This document shows, piece after piece, positions 31,601-38,060 of a DNA stretch of 64,000 bases. The stretch lies in contig NZ_BNJG01000004.1 of the NCBI RefSeq assembly GCF_016587375.1, positions 124,001 through 188,000 on the forward strand, in the 5' to 3' direction. Every line of letters starts with the position of its first letter. The stretch's first letter is position 1. Source of the stretch: Ktedonobacter robiniae (lineage in GTDB: Bacteria > Chloroflexota > Ktedonobacteria > Ktedonobacterales > Ktedonobacteraceae). The translations under genes and the position numbers were made by a program. Under the pieces are notes generated by a model. It saw only the letters and a program-made list of their open reading frames with translations, was not told the origin of the DNA and did no database searches.

Positions 31601-32393
31601 TTAAGCGCTTCAGCAAGATGTACCAGCATGCCAGCAAGAAATGCTCTGGAGTGCACTGCTGAGCCGCGACAAGAGCGCGGATCTGCCCATAGCGTTCAGG
31701 AGAGAGGGCAAAGCGTAGGGTATCGGTGGCAAAATAGTCCTGATCATTCGTCCGCTCAAAGGGAAGTTCCTGCATCGGGAAGTCGTGAGGATCGAGCCGA
31801 GTCTCTTGTGGCGCGCCCGCGGCCTCAACCTGCTCTTCCAGCAGGGAATGCTGCCACTCGGCGAACTGGATATACTGCGCGATATCGTCCACGTCCACGT
31901 CCTGGTTGGATTGATAGCAAGTAGCGATGTCATGGGCCAGCAAGCGCATTGACTGGCTATCCGCGTGGAGCGCGTTTACATACAGATACAGCATATGCCG
32001 ACGCGAACTGAGAGTAAGCAAAAAGCAGGACATGAAGGGGCCATGTTCCACATCGACAAGCTGGCTGGTATCCATGGCGGCGAGCCGCTCAAGCATGCTT
32101 TGTTGTTCCAATGCTGAACAATTGCTCAGGTCGAAAGACTGCCAGGCATAGAGCGGCTCCTCGTTGATGACCTGCATTGGCATCGTCATGCCTGGTAGGC
32201 GCCGAAAGCTTGTGCGGTACACCTCGTGGCGCTCAATGACGGTTCTTAGCGCGTCTTGCAGGGCCGCGATCCGCAGAGAACCATCAATAAGAATCGAACA
32301 GTAGGTATAATAGGCAGCACTGTTCTTCTGCTGAAGCGTCCACAGGCGAGCTTGTTGTGGAGAAAGGCGAAAGCCCTCTATTGTCTGCTGCAT
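16653..32393 (-). CDS. Gene 3: four-module NRPS with epimerase, intact (5246 codons)
   Basis: Order: C-like(inactive) about 1-430, A1, T1 (Ser near 1001), C2 (HH near 1194), A2, T2 (Ser near 2087), epimerase about 2135-2560, C3 (HH near 2758), A3, T3 (near 3632), C4 (near 3824), A4, T4 (near 4701), terminal C5 (near 4902). Pockets by eye are Asn, Ser (epimerised to D-Ser), X2 and an Asp-like pocket. I chose the ATG at 32393 because MQQT matches the starts of genes 2, 4 and 5; an in-frame TTG lies five codons upstream at 32408. Repeat C covers parts of C2-A2 and repeat B covers A3-T3-half of C4. The gene ends in TAG 49 nt before gene 4. No release domain is present. Confidence 0.97.
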   Translation of the reverse strand: MQQTIEGFRLSPQQARLWTLQQKNSAAYYTYCSILIDGSLRIAALQDALRTVIERHEVYRTSFRRLPGMTMPMQVINEEPLYAWQSFDLSNCSALEQQSMLERLAAMDTSQLVDVEHGPFMSCFLLTLSSRRHMLYLYVNALHADSQSMRLLAHDIATCYQSNQDVDVDDIAQYIQFAEWQHSLLEEQVEAAGAPQETRLDPHDFPMQELPFERTNDQDYFATDTLRFALSPERYGQIRALVAAQQCTPEHFLLACWYILLKRLTGQSRLLLGLSINGRLYKDLADIAGLLAKEMPFTCQLDDRFTFEEALASIKHEHEQLKRQYTYFNPETLPTSGEAEGILYPFYFEFREPAPTYTSPTGEVALTLEHCYSCLEPFKIRLLALEGAHELTLEIHYCRGLFESSAIHMLKERLLTLIEAAATRHDLALEHLQILSATERQQLLVDLNQTAASFEREMYLHRLFEKQVAQTPDAIALEDEHGLLTYRELDARANQLAHHLRTLGAGPETLIGIYVERSLAMVIGVLGSLKVGAAYIPLDPQYPEERLKWIAEDARLSILLTTRSQAFVTEQVVRLDQDWGVIARQPAASPPACQLTSDSLAYIIYTSGSTGRPKGVMISHEGLTHYVQWSSQHYRAGDGFGSAVHSSLAFDLTVTSLFTSLVAGRRIVLLAESQGVEALGQVLRERADFSLLKITPAHLDLLNQYLQPGELATASRALVIGGEALYGESLTPWRVHAPRTRLINEYGPTETVVGCCVFELPDDGPDSGNIPIGRPIPNTQLYVLDSQLQPVPLGMPGELYIGGVGLSRGYLNRPDLTAERFIANPFATQPGTRLYRTGDLVRYISADGNLEYLGRVDRQVKLRGYRIELGEIEEVLLRHPNVRENVVLLREDEPGNPQLVAYIVAKQQQAPRLTDVQVFLREQIPAYMIPSVMVTLHALPLTVNGKPDRAALPAPSPEDIDVTSYTPPRNPVEELMVSIWEEVLKVPSIGIHDHFFRLGGHSLLATQCLVRIRNSFQVDLPLQRFFDAPTIAELADYVQQLLQRDQGAALPPLVPVDRHGNLPLSFAQQRLWFLDQLEPGNTAYLLPAVHRLRGVIDSRVLEQALHALSMRHEILRTTFSLRDMQPCQIVHPISRLALPVIDLQGLSVEERLSVASRLAQQESDQPCDLTRGPLLRTSLVRLAAQDQVVLLTMHHIITDGWSNDIFYRELMALYHSSVTGEAAQLAPLPVQYADFASWQRQWFQQDVIEAQLAYWKRQLADVVPLNLPTDHPRPSIQTYRGAQRALLLPPSLGQQLSALSQREDVTLFMLLLTAFQVLLARYSGQTDICVGTPIANRTRAELEGLIGFFVNTLVLRADLSGDPTFREALHQGREVALGAYSHQDVPFEQLVDVLQPERDLSISPLFQAMFVMQQDMTATQHAPGHEEPREAGVSGALDVEHTTTKFDLSLFVSVRETGLYCGIEYCRDLFEPATIGRMLEHWQILLEGIVAQPEQPILSLPLLTEAEKHQVLVEWNATEAAYPEQASIPHLFEGQVLRTPDAEALVYEGSSLTYRELNRRANLLACELRSRGVKADTLVGVCMERSVEMVVALLGVLKAGGAYVPMDPAYPQERLAYMLEDAAVSVLLTQSALREQLPQQSARVFTLDAGWGADGNGELDNLTPNYRPEHLIYMIYTSGSTGQPKGVMNTHRGVCNRLHWMQQEYQLTAEDRVLQKTPFSFDVSVWEFFWPLISGATLVMARPGGQSDAAYLARLIEEQRISTLHFVPSMLHAFLLEPELEARCQSLKRVICSGEVLTYELQERFFARLKAQLHNLYGPTEAAIDVTYWACQSGSKESVIPIGRPIANTQIYILDEAQQPVPVGVSGELYIGGVGVARGYHQRPELNREKFIPDPSNKNEGGRLFRSGDLARYRPDGVIEFLGRIDHQVKIRGFRIELGEIEAALSQHPNVKEAIVIAREDMPGNKRLVAYLIPEQVGEHIPAVSDSPLLSPQEAGLTLEGLRTFLGQHLPSYMVPSSFLFLSALPLTPNGKVDRKALPAPNSERPELEEQFVAPRNAMEQKLAEIWTEVLGQPRVGIHDNFFALGGDSILSIQIIARAKQVGIHLQPRQLFLHQSIAQLANVAQLREIYEAQQTPVTGDVPLTPIQHWFFSQRLPERQHYNQARVLEIDERVTLGQLQVALSHLLTQHDALRLHFQPEGSAYRQYYAMPEDEIPFVYIDLSALSAAAQPPVMEQLAAQAQASLDLARGPLLRCVFVDCGHDVSGYLLLVIHHLAVDGVSWRILLADLEQALSQAKKREEIRLPEKTSSFQDWARKLHQYAQSPTLANELPYWLDQRRASVVALPTDMPIRENKVTSRRSVHVALQAAETQALLQVLPSYRLQINDILLTALAQAYAAWTGQRVMLLDLEGHGREDLWEDIDLSRTVGWFTTIFPVLLDIEHARTPAIALKTVKEELRQIPQRGLGYGVLRYLHDNPSIRDALASLPQAQISFNYLGQFDSLYAELTQLKRTQASSGPAQGPRNERSHVLEINASIVDGRLHAIWQYSEQIHHVQTIQTVADLFVAALRALIAHCHSLAVGGYTPSDFPLAGLRQEQLDKLVPVLLPPVSEGDAPASPIEDIYPLSPMQAGMLFHSVYAPQQSGTYCGQFGWTIRGAFQPDAWQRAWQRVIERHAILRTAFLWQEVAEPLQVAYQRIALPWHYSDLRSLAPQEHAARIDAIYREDRERGFDLRSAPLLRLILLRLDDDAYHFIFSHHHLLLDGWSQPLLWREVMQLYQSFCQGNAEPALPMPRPYRDYIAWLRQQDVRQAEQFWRTYLADFGTPTRLAVDSVSYADRGMASQHMAVERRQLSPETTLVLQQFAQQHQLTMNTLIQGAWSWLIACYSGERDVVFGTTVAGRPADLADAEGMIGLFINTLPVRARIEHEQGLLAWLTRLQTQQAEARQYEYTPLFEIQRWSEVPVEQALFESLVLFQNYPVEPVTTASSGQRSANKTSIRAEPVIERTNYPLCLSAALAGHVLNLELTYDCERFTLVIIEHLLEHLRLILQKMATREATSLTQLPAILPAERDLILREWSRRPGEPAPALGLHQLFEAQVLRTPDAIALTAENHHLSYAHLDARARHLAGALQEQGVGPEERVLLLQPRSVLMLISMLGVLKAGGTYVPLDAQMPAERLAHIAAECHARGVLLSRSQPPAHTLPTGMPGWEVEALLARPAMPVREPLSAFPAQRLAYIIYTSGSTGRPKGVAVSHGNVVASTWARPAYYHEDVEHFLLLSPLFFDSSVAGLYWTLLQGGRVVLPEGESGRDPRECGAQMEREGITHLLCIPSWYALLLEQGRPQQWRGLRSVIVAGERCGEELVRAHEQQGPQARLHNEYGPTEATVWCSVCTPEPGQQWEQGVPIGRASAHAHLYVLDARMESVPVGVPGELYVGGPAVVRGYEGQPQQTAERFVPDPFNEQAGQRLYRTGDRVCWTRAGQLRFLGRVDQQIKLRGYRIEVEEIEAVLRGHEQVREAVVGVWEGEGHSPRLVGYIVPREQPGAQGQELRAWLGERLPDYLVPAQFVSLEQVPRTGSGKVDRKRLAQMPLVVAAERVGTAQEESPVYALVQGIWQALLGQPVEPRENFFALGGHSLLATQVVARVRQQMGIELALRELFEAPTLAEFVLRVEAGLRGGRQSSAPALLAQRRGARVPLSFAQQRLWFLEQLAPNGVAYLIPSAQRVRGPLQVAAFERSVQEVVWRHESLRTTFQWEGSEPVQEVAERRAVRLPVFDLSGLGEGERAREAQRLGQEEKRQPCDLSGGPLWRVQMVRLGAEEHVLLLTMHHLISDGWSMQVLEREIAQGYRARVEGREVAQAPLPIQYADYALWQRNWLQGEVLEEQLTYWRTQLADAPSLEFPTDYPRPPVKTTNGALESIHLSDALRDSLLAVSKQEGVTLFMLLLAAFQVLLMRYTGQKDISVGTPIANRTREEVEHLIGFFINTLVIRSDLSGDPTFSELVAQVREAALGAYTHQDVPFEQLVEVLRPERDLSRSPLFQTMFTLQEIPEAPAENAATGIHLSRFGSGQSSTKFDLSFSITRHAGGLACTMAYNTDLFARSTMQRLLNHWQTLLEGIVARPGQAISALPLLTAQERQRILYDWNATKSAFASLEHCVHQLFERQAERTPDAPAVVFEDATLTYQSLNQRANQLAHYLRERGITSESRIGLCLERSLDQVIAVLAILKAGGTYVPVDPVQPVERIAYMLQDARAALTLTQTSLEEKLAGSEAICCLDRDYSVIAQQRHENIARAVQPASAAYVLYTSGSTGMPKGVVVEHRQIVNYIAAIEECAQLEPATAYAMVQPLGVDSCLTMLLPSLVSGSVLHIIARERALDAQALAHYFAERPIDYLKIAPSHLSALLTDGPPARLLPTRRLIIGGEASQLEWVHQVRSLLGAGEMFNHYGPTETTVGSLTHYIDIQASSDKTGVTPVGKPLANTQVYILDTQLLPVPIGVVGELYIGGSGVTRGYLNQPALTAERFVPDPFSAQPGARLYKTGDMVRYAPDGNVEFIGRGDEQVKIRGYRVELGEIETALLQHPAIREAVVLAIEHVPGNKQVVAYAVAYEEQRPATQDVLRFLRDRLPEYMLVSAIHWLEALPLTPHGKVNRKALASLEVEAEAEPAVRPLTLQISIEEMLGEIWRQVLGREEIGPHDNFFESGGHSLLATRLISRVRAIVRVEIPLRALFEAPTISGLARRVEQELRGGEALALPPLAPAARNQPLPLSFAQQRLWFLDRLEPGNIAYLMPVAHRLPGELNVSVLDHCLRVLVLRHESLRTTFHESLHASALVRSGQPIQVVHAVAHVSLPVIDLRGLTSQTRDQEVQRLAQQEAVTPCSLERGPLLRTALLRLMDREHILLVTMHHIISDGWSMQVFIQEFTALYQSTLAKAPSPLSPLPVQYADYAFWQRQWLQGEVLEQQLAYWRHQLSGVTPVKLPTDHPYPAKPTHRGASHIFRLSGELTRALTQVSRQEHTTLFMTLLAAFQVLLYRYSGQTNIVVGTDSANRTLLETESLIGFFINVLPLRTSLHGQPTFREVLQRVREVVLGATSHQETPFDLLVEKLVPADRQQRLPLVQVLFVMQNLTQQASQESSAETKAEEQSYQALGDVARAAKFDLALFMQEQDGQLYGTLNYSQDLFEASTIATMMQRWTVLLEQMVREGDLPIERLTFFATSERQKQHEQVRQLRKQLRSHAGERFELPGLDEA
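16730..18105 (-). other. Gene 3 terminal C domain (VGTD type)
   Basis: HHIISDGWS and VGTDSANR. It closely resembles the terminal C of gene 4 along its whole length, including a charged C-terminal tail ending in FELPG. Confidence 0.85.
18170..21325 (-). other. Gene 3 module 4: C-A(Asp-like)-T
   Basis: C with HHLISDGWS, its N-lobe inside repeat B. The A pocket by eye is D-S-T-K-I-G-H-V-G: it shares K, H and G with the Asp code but has Ser at the second place. Asp or a related acid is a guess only. Confidence 0.65.
20720..23189 (-). repeat. Repeat B copy 2 (gene 3 module 3)
   Basis: The second copy of the 2.47-kb repeat, in a different gene. Outside its edges the two C domains diverge at once in sequence (DAPSLEFPTD against GLAPLRLPSD). 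The block is very GC-rich: 44 of 60 bases at 22081-22140 by hand count. Confidence 0.95.
21380..24545 (-). other. Gene 3 module 3: C-A(X2)-T
   Basis: The C domain starts DIYPLSPMQAGMLFH and has HHHLLLDGWS, the form that usually follows an epimerase and accepts a D-configured donor. The A-T is repeat B, pocket D-S-A-L-I-A-E-V-W, identical to gene 2 module 4. Confidence 0.8.
24600..29215 (-). other. Gene 3 module 2: C-A(Ser)-T-E
   Basis: The A pocket is D-V-W-H-I-S-L-I-D, a serine code. The T domain has GGDSI, typical in front of an epimerase. The E domain (about 25980-24600) begins PLTPIQHWFF and has HHLAVDGVSW, EGHGRE and FNYLGQF, so it looks active and should give D-Ser. Confidence 0.87.
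26560..28248 (-). repeat. Repeat C copy 1 (gene 3 module 2)
   Basis: 1689 bp at a constant offset of 15835 from 10725-12413, with a few substitutions. It covers the C-lobe of the C domain (from VPFEQLV), the linker and the A domain through core A8 (RGFRIELGEIEAAL), then stops inside the A domain. Confidence 0.93.
29280..32393 (-). other. Gene 3 module 1: C-like(inactive)-A(Asn)-T
   Basis: The head C-like domain has VNALHAD (31959-31979) in place of HHxxxDG, a different degenerate form from the LPxLCAD of genes 2, 4 and 5. The A pocket is D-L-T-K-V-G-E-V-G, close to the asparagine code D-L-T-K-L-G-E-V-G. Confidence 0.8.
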
Positions 32394-32402
32394 TTTGCTT
32401 AA

Positions 32403-32406
32403 CCCC
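32403..32406 (-). promoter_or_regulatory. Weak ribosome binding site of gene 3
   Basis: GGGG 9 nt before the ATG at 32393. It is weak, but it fits the ATG better than the TTG at 32408, which it overlaps. Gene 3 may rely on translation continuing from gene 2, which ends 63 nt upstream. Confidence 0.4.
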
Positions 32407-32456
32407 AAATTAGCGTTACTCTCGTGTATTTCGTAAGAATGGCCTGCTTCCGGTGA

Positions 32457-33440
32457 CTATTTCAGGAAGTCGCGCATGTTCACCATGTCTCCCATCGAGA
32501 CATACAGTTTGCGTTGTCCCTGATAGGGATTGCGCGCATGGGCCGCGAGCATGTTATCAAGGAGCATGATGTCGCCTTCTTGCCAGGGGAAGCTCACCTC
32601 AGCCTCTTCGTAGACCTGCCCGATAACCTTGATATCCTCGTCCGCGATAGGCGTTCCATCGCCATAGTAGCAACTTCGGGGTAAATCGTCTTCGGAGAAG
32701 AGGGCGTAGAGGGAGGCGCGCACATCTGGATCTAAGCAGGCGGTATGCCAGTGGGTGGCCTGATTCCACCACACCATTTCGCCTGTCTCCGGATGCTTTA
32801 ATACCGCCGGACGTAGCTGGCGCGTCTTCAGGCGATCACCGTCTTTCCATTCCAGTTCAATGGCCGATTGGCGACAGAACGCTTCGACCTCGCGCTTGTC
32901 GTTCGTGCGGAAGACGGTCTGCCATGTCAGGCCCAACCCCTCGCCATAGTTGCGCACATACATGATCTGCTTCCGCTCAAACTGTTCGCGAATACGGGCA
33001 TCCATACGTTGATAGACTGTTCGGCTATCCACGATGGGCGTGTCTCCGCCCTGTTCCGCTCGTTTCGCGCAGTAGAACATGATCTTCATCGGCCAGATCG
33101 CGTTAAATGAGTTCTCGTTGTGCCAGAGCAGTTTCTTCTCTGGCGCGTAGAAGACCGGTGTGTAGAGATTCCCTTTCCCGACCTCTTTCGCCTGAACATG
33201 CTCGCCATTTTCATGGAACAGGTCCGTACAGATGATGGAGGCGAAGCGCTCAAAGTCTGCCGCCGAAACTATATGAAAGGTTCTGAACAGAACGCCCCCA
33301 TGCTTGAGTAACTCCTGTTTCAGTGTGGGCAGATTATTCTTCGTCCAGTCGGCCAGGTCCAGGGTCGCGCTCGCTGGCTCTATGACCAGGGGTAGCCGTT
33401 GTTCGAGCGCGAGATAGCTCTTCCGAATCAAGGCTTCCTG
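32457..33440 (-). other. TauD/SyrP-like dioxygenase domain fused to gene 2
   Basis: A C-terminal Fe(II)/2-oxoglutarate oxygenase domain with HxE near 33120, a distal His near 32538 and Arg near 32510. It begins with LVIEPAS..LADWTKNN and LLKHGGVLFR, typical of NRPS-associated TauD proteins. SyrP-type members hydroxylate the beta carbon of carrier-bound Asp, and this gene loads Asp in module 1. Which carrier it serves cannot be read from sequence. Confidence 0.88.
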
Positions 33441-36400
33441 CTGTACACTCGTGGGTTTTGGCTTTACCTTTTTAAATTTACTAAAGGCCGCAGCCTCTTG
33501 CTCTTTCTGTTCCACGGCTCCTCGCTCCTTCTCTTGTTGGGTAAGCAGTTCTAACTGACTCACTTTGGTATCATTCCCAGCACAGATACTCTCTAGTAAG
33601 GCCAATAGCCGATTGGTTATGCGTTCGATATGCGCTGGTGAAAACAAATCGACGTTGTAGGAAAATGCGCCAGAGAGTTCTCGCGCCGTCCGCGTAAAGG
33701 TGAGAATAAGATCAAGTTTCAGCGCGTCATTGGGCTGCGAGATAGGACTGACAGCGACATCTGCCAGGGTCCGTTCCTCGCGTGAAGTTTCCAGTTCTTG
33801 TGTCAAATCTTGCAATAGCAGTTTTACCTGGAAGAGGGGTGCTATATGTGAACTGCGCTCTGGCTGTAAGGCTTCGACGATCTTCTCAAAGGGTAAGTCC
33901 TGGTAGACGTATGCTTCCAGTGTCTTTTGCTTTACTTGCTGCAATAGCTGTTGAAACGTGAGATGCCCTGAAACCCTGGTGCGCAAAACTAGCTGGTTAA
34001 TGAAGAAGCCGATGAGTGGTTCCAGTTCAACGCGGTTCCGGTTAGCCACGTCCGTGCCAACGGCGATGTCTTCCTGGTTGGTCAGGCGGTACAGCAATAT
34101 CTGGAAGGTGGTTAACAAGAATATGAAGAGCGTTACCCCTTCTTGCTGACTCGTCTTAATAAGCGCTTCGGAGAGATCCGGGCTAAGCGCGAAGTGATGT
34201 GTGGCCGCCCGCTGACTCGATACGGCAGGGCGCGGGCGGTCAGACGGTAACCGTAACGGTGCCAGCCCCGCCAGTTGTGTGCGCCAGTAGGTCAGTTGCT
34301 CTTCGAGGACCTCCCCTTGCAGCCAGTTCCGCTGCCAGAGCGCGTAGTCGGCGTACTGAATCGGCAGAGGAGCCTGCGCGACCTCTCTGCCCTCCACTCT
34401 CGCTCGATATCCCTGCGCTATCTCCCGCTCTAGCACCTGCATCGACCACCCATCCGAGATCAGGTGGTGCATCGTCAAGAGCAAGACGTGCTCCTCGGCT
34501 CCCAGCCGCACCATCTGCACCCGCCAGAGGGGTCCCCCGCTCAGGTCGCAGGGCTGCCGCTTCTCCTCCTGCCCCAACCGCTGCGCCTCGCGCGCTCGCT
34601 CCCCCTCGCCCAGCCCGCTCAGGTCGAACACCGGCAGTCTCACCGCTCTTCGTTCCGCGACCTCCTGCACTGGCTCGCTCCCTTCCCACTGGAACGTCGT
34701 GCGCAGGCTCTCGTGCCGCCACACCACCTCCTGCACGCTGCGCTCAAACGCCGCCACCTGCAAGGGACCCCGCACCCGTTGCGCGCTGGGGATCAGGTAC
34801 GCCACCCCGTTGGGAGCGAGTTGTTCCAGAAACCAGAGCCGTTGCTGCGCGAACGATAAGGGGACCCGCGCGCCTCGCCGCTGCGCGAGCAGGGCCGGCG
34901 CACTCGACTGACGCCCTCCCCGGAGCCCCGCTTCCACTCGCAGCACGAACTCCGCCAGCGTCGGCGCTTCAAAGAGCTCGCGCAGCGCCAGCTCGATCCC
35001 CATCTGCTGACGCACCCGCGCCACCACCTGCGTCGCCAGCAGTGAATGCCCGCCCAGCGCGAAGAAGTTCTCCCTCGGCTCCACGGGCTGCCCCAGCAAT
35101 GCCTGCCAGATCCCCTGCACCAACGCGTAGACCGGCGATTCCTCCTGGGCCGTTCCCACCCGTTCCGCCGCGACCACCAGTGGCATCTGGGCCAGGCGTT
35201 TGCGGTCCACCTTGCCGCTCCCCGTGCGTGGCACCTGTTCCAGGCTCACGAACTGCGCAGGGACGAGATAGTCGGGCAGGCGCTCGCCCAGCCAGGCCCG
35301 TAGCTCCTGCCCCTGGGCTCCTGGCTGCTCGCGCGGCACGATATAGCCTACCAGCCGGGGGGAGTGCCCTTCCCCTTCCCAGACACCGACCACGGCCTCG
35401 CGCACCTGTTCGTGCCCCCGCAGGACCGCTTCAATCTCCTCCACTTCGATGCGATACCCTCGCAGCTTGATCTGCTGGTCCACCCGGCCCAGGAAGCGCA
35501 ACTGGCCCGCTCGCGTCCAGCACACGCGGTCCCCGGTGCGGTAGAGCCGCTGGCCCGCCTGCTCGTTGAAGGGATCGGGCACGAAGCGCTCCGCCGTCTG
35601 CTGGGGCTGTCCCTCGTAGCCGCGCACCACCGCCGGCCCGCCCACATACAGTTCGCCCGGCACGCCCACCGGCACCGACTCCATCCGTGCGTCGAGCACG
35701 TAGAGATGGGCATGGGCACTGGCTCGCCCGATGGGCACCCCCTGTTCCCATTGCTGCCCCGGCTCCGGTGTGCAGACGCTACACCAGACCGTGGCCTCCG
35801 TGGGGCCATATTCGTTGTGCAGCCGCGCCTGAGGTCCCTGCTGCTCGTGCGCCCGCACCAGTTCTTCCCCGCAGCGTTCTCCCGCCACGATCACCGAGCG
35901 GAGCCCCCTCCACTGCTGAGGCCTGCCCTGTTCAAGCAGTAGGGCGTACCAGGAGGGGATGCAGAGCAGATGGGTGATGCCTTCGCGCTCCATCTGCGCG
36001 CCACACTCCCGCGGATCACGCCCGCTCTCTCCCTCTGGCAGCACGACCCGCCCGCCTTGCAGCAGCGTCCAGTAGAGGCCCGCGACCGAGCTATCAAAGA
36101 AGAGGGGCGAGAGGAGCAGGAAGTGCTCGACGTCTTCGTGGTAATAGGCGGGACGCGCCCAGGTCGAGGCCACGACATTGCCATGGCTCACCGCGACCCC
36201 CTTGGGTCGGCCCGTGGACCCCGAGGTGTAGATGATGTAGGCCAGCCGCTGCGCCGGGAACGCCGAGAGTGGCTCCCGCACCGGCATGGCAGGCCGCGCC
36301 AGCAGCGCTTCGACCTCCCAGCCGGGCATACCAGTGGGAAGCGTGTGCGCCGGGGGCTGCGAACGAGAGAGCAGCACGCCCCTGGCGTGGCACTCTGCCG

Positions 36401-37564
36401 CGATGTGGGCAAGGCGCTCAGCAGGCATCTGCGCATCCAGGGGGACATAGGTGCCCCCGGCCTTGAGCACACCCAGCATGCTGATGAGCATCAGCACGGA
36501 GCGGGGTTGGAGCAGAAGTACGCGCTCTTCGGGACCCACGCCCTGTTCCTGCAAGGCTCCCGCCAGGTGCCGGGCGCGAGCGTCGAGGTGGGCATAGCTC
36601 AGGTGATGGTTCTCCGCCGTGAGCGCGATGGCGTCAGGGGTGCGCAAAACCTGCGCCTCGAACAACTGGTGCAGGCCCAGGGCGGGAGCCGGCTCGCCTG
36701 GCCGCCGCGACCACTCCCGCAAGATCAGGTCTCGCTCAGACTCAGGAAGCATCGACAGGTTGGCCAGGGGTTTCCCAGGCATCGTAACAATGCTCTCTAA
36801 TAAGGTTTGCCAACACACTAACAGGTGCTCGATGGTAGACTGATCAAACAGATCAGTATTGTACTCAACGCCGCAACGTAATCCCTGAGCAGTGATGGTC
36901 GTGGTTAAGGTCAGATCAAACTTGGTGCTGAGCAATTCGCCTTCAAAGCCTTGCAACTGTAAGCCTTGATTACCCGCTACCGGCAGATCCGAAGCCGCGT
37001 CTTGCTGCATATTGAACATCACCTGGAAGAGGGGCGAGCGTCCCAAATCGCGTTCGGGTTGCAGCGCCTCCACCAGTTGCTCAAACGGCACATCTTGATG
37101 CGCGTAGGCTCCCAGGGCCGTCTCGCGCATATGCTGCACTAGCTCGGTAAAGGTCATAGTATCCAGGATTTGGGCACGCATGACCAGCGTGTTCACAAAG
37201 AAGCCGATCAGGTTCTCTAGCTCTGATCGGGTGCGATTGGCAATAGGCGTACCTACGCTGATATCGGTTTGACCCGAAAAGCGGCTTAGCAAGACTTGAA
37301 AGGCACCTAGCAAGACCATGAAAGGGGTTGCGCCCTCTTGCTGACTGAGATGCACAATCGCTTCTTGCAAGGGGAGTGGCAGCAGGCGTGCGACATGAGC
37401 GCCACGTGTCGTTTGCATTGTTTTGCGCGGATGATCCGTCGTCAGGTCTAGAACCGCGACATCCTGCAATTGCTGCTTCCAATAGCGTATCTGTGCTTCC
37501 AGCGTCTCGCCTTGCAACCACTGCCGCTGCCAGAGCGCGTAGTCGGCATACTGGATGGGGAGAG
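32457..37564 (-). CDS. Gene 2 fragment e: C-A(X2)-T-C-TauD
   Basis: The rest of the module 4 C domain (VGTPIANR), an A-T pair that is repeat B, a terminal C domain (HHLISDGWS, VGTDVANR), a Glu/Lys-rich linker and a TauD-type dioxygenase to the TAG at 32457. In the dioxygenase the metal ligands are read as WHNE (near 33120) and the His of AAHARN (near 32538), with the 2-oxoglutarate-binding Arg about 10 residues later. The N-lobe of the terminal C belongs to repeat B while its C-lobe does not, so this domain is a hybrid. Confidence 0.96.
33530..34870 (-). other. Gene 2 terminal C domain (hybrid, VGTD type)
   Basis: The N-lobe, including HHLISDGWS, is identical to the N-lobe of an internal C domain in gene 3 (repeat B). 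The C-lobe has VGTDVANR, as in the other terminal C domains. Confidence 0.8.
34268..36737 (-). repeat. Repeat B copy 1 (gene 2 module 4)
   Basis: 2470 bp at a constant offset of 13548 from 20720-23189. The only mismatch I found is near the right edge (36722 against 23174). It covers the C-A linker (ERDLILREW), A, T and the N-lobe of the following C domain up to LTYWRTQLA. Confidence 0.95.
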
Positions 37565-38060
37565 GGCCAGAGGAATGGCTTTCCCGGTCGCAAAGGCTTC
37601 ATAGAGCAAGGCCATCTCGCGCTCAAGCACTTGCATAGACCAGCCATCGGCGATGATATGGTGCATGGTCAACAATAGTACATGATCTTGCTCAGCAAGC
37701 CGTAGCAGCCTGGTGCGGAAGAGGGGACCATGGGCGAGATTGCACGCCTGCTGTTTTTCCAACCTTGCCAGACGCCGGGCCTCCTCTGCACGAGTCTCAA
37801 GGGGTAGCGCTTGCAGATCGATGATAGGCATCTGGATGTACAGGGAAGGGGTAATGACCTGCACAGGCACATCGGCATGCGTGGCAAACGTTGTGCGTAA
37901 GCTCTCATGCCGCCGCGCCAATTCCTGTACACTATTCTCTAAAGCTCGTGTGCTCAGAGGGCCTTGCAGGCGCCGCGCCGCAGGAATGAGATAGGCGGTG
38001 CTATCGGGTTGGAGCTGATCGAGGAACCAGAGGCGCTGCTGGGCGAAGGAGAGCGGCGCT
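34930..38060 (-). other. Gene 2 module 4: C-A(X2)-T
   Basis: Pocket by eye D-S-A-L-I-A-E-V-W; substrate not recognised. The A-T lies inside repeat B and is identical to gene 3 module 3. The C domain is split by the deletion at 37564-37566. Confidence 0.75.
37564..37566 (-). other. Frameshift 8 (gene 2, C3 run)
   Basis: One more base restores PLAPLPIQYADYALWQ in the C domain of module 4. Confidence 0.87.

Noticed and set aside
32391..32408. TTG at 32408 as the start of gene 3
   Set aside because: The ATG at 32393 gives a start (MQQT) like those of genes 2, 4 and 5, and the only GGGG purine stretch fits that ATG.
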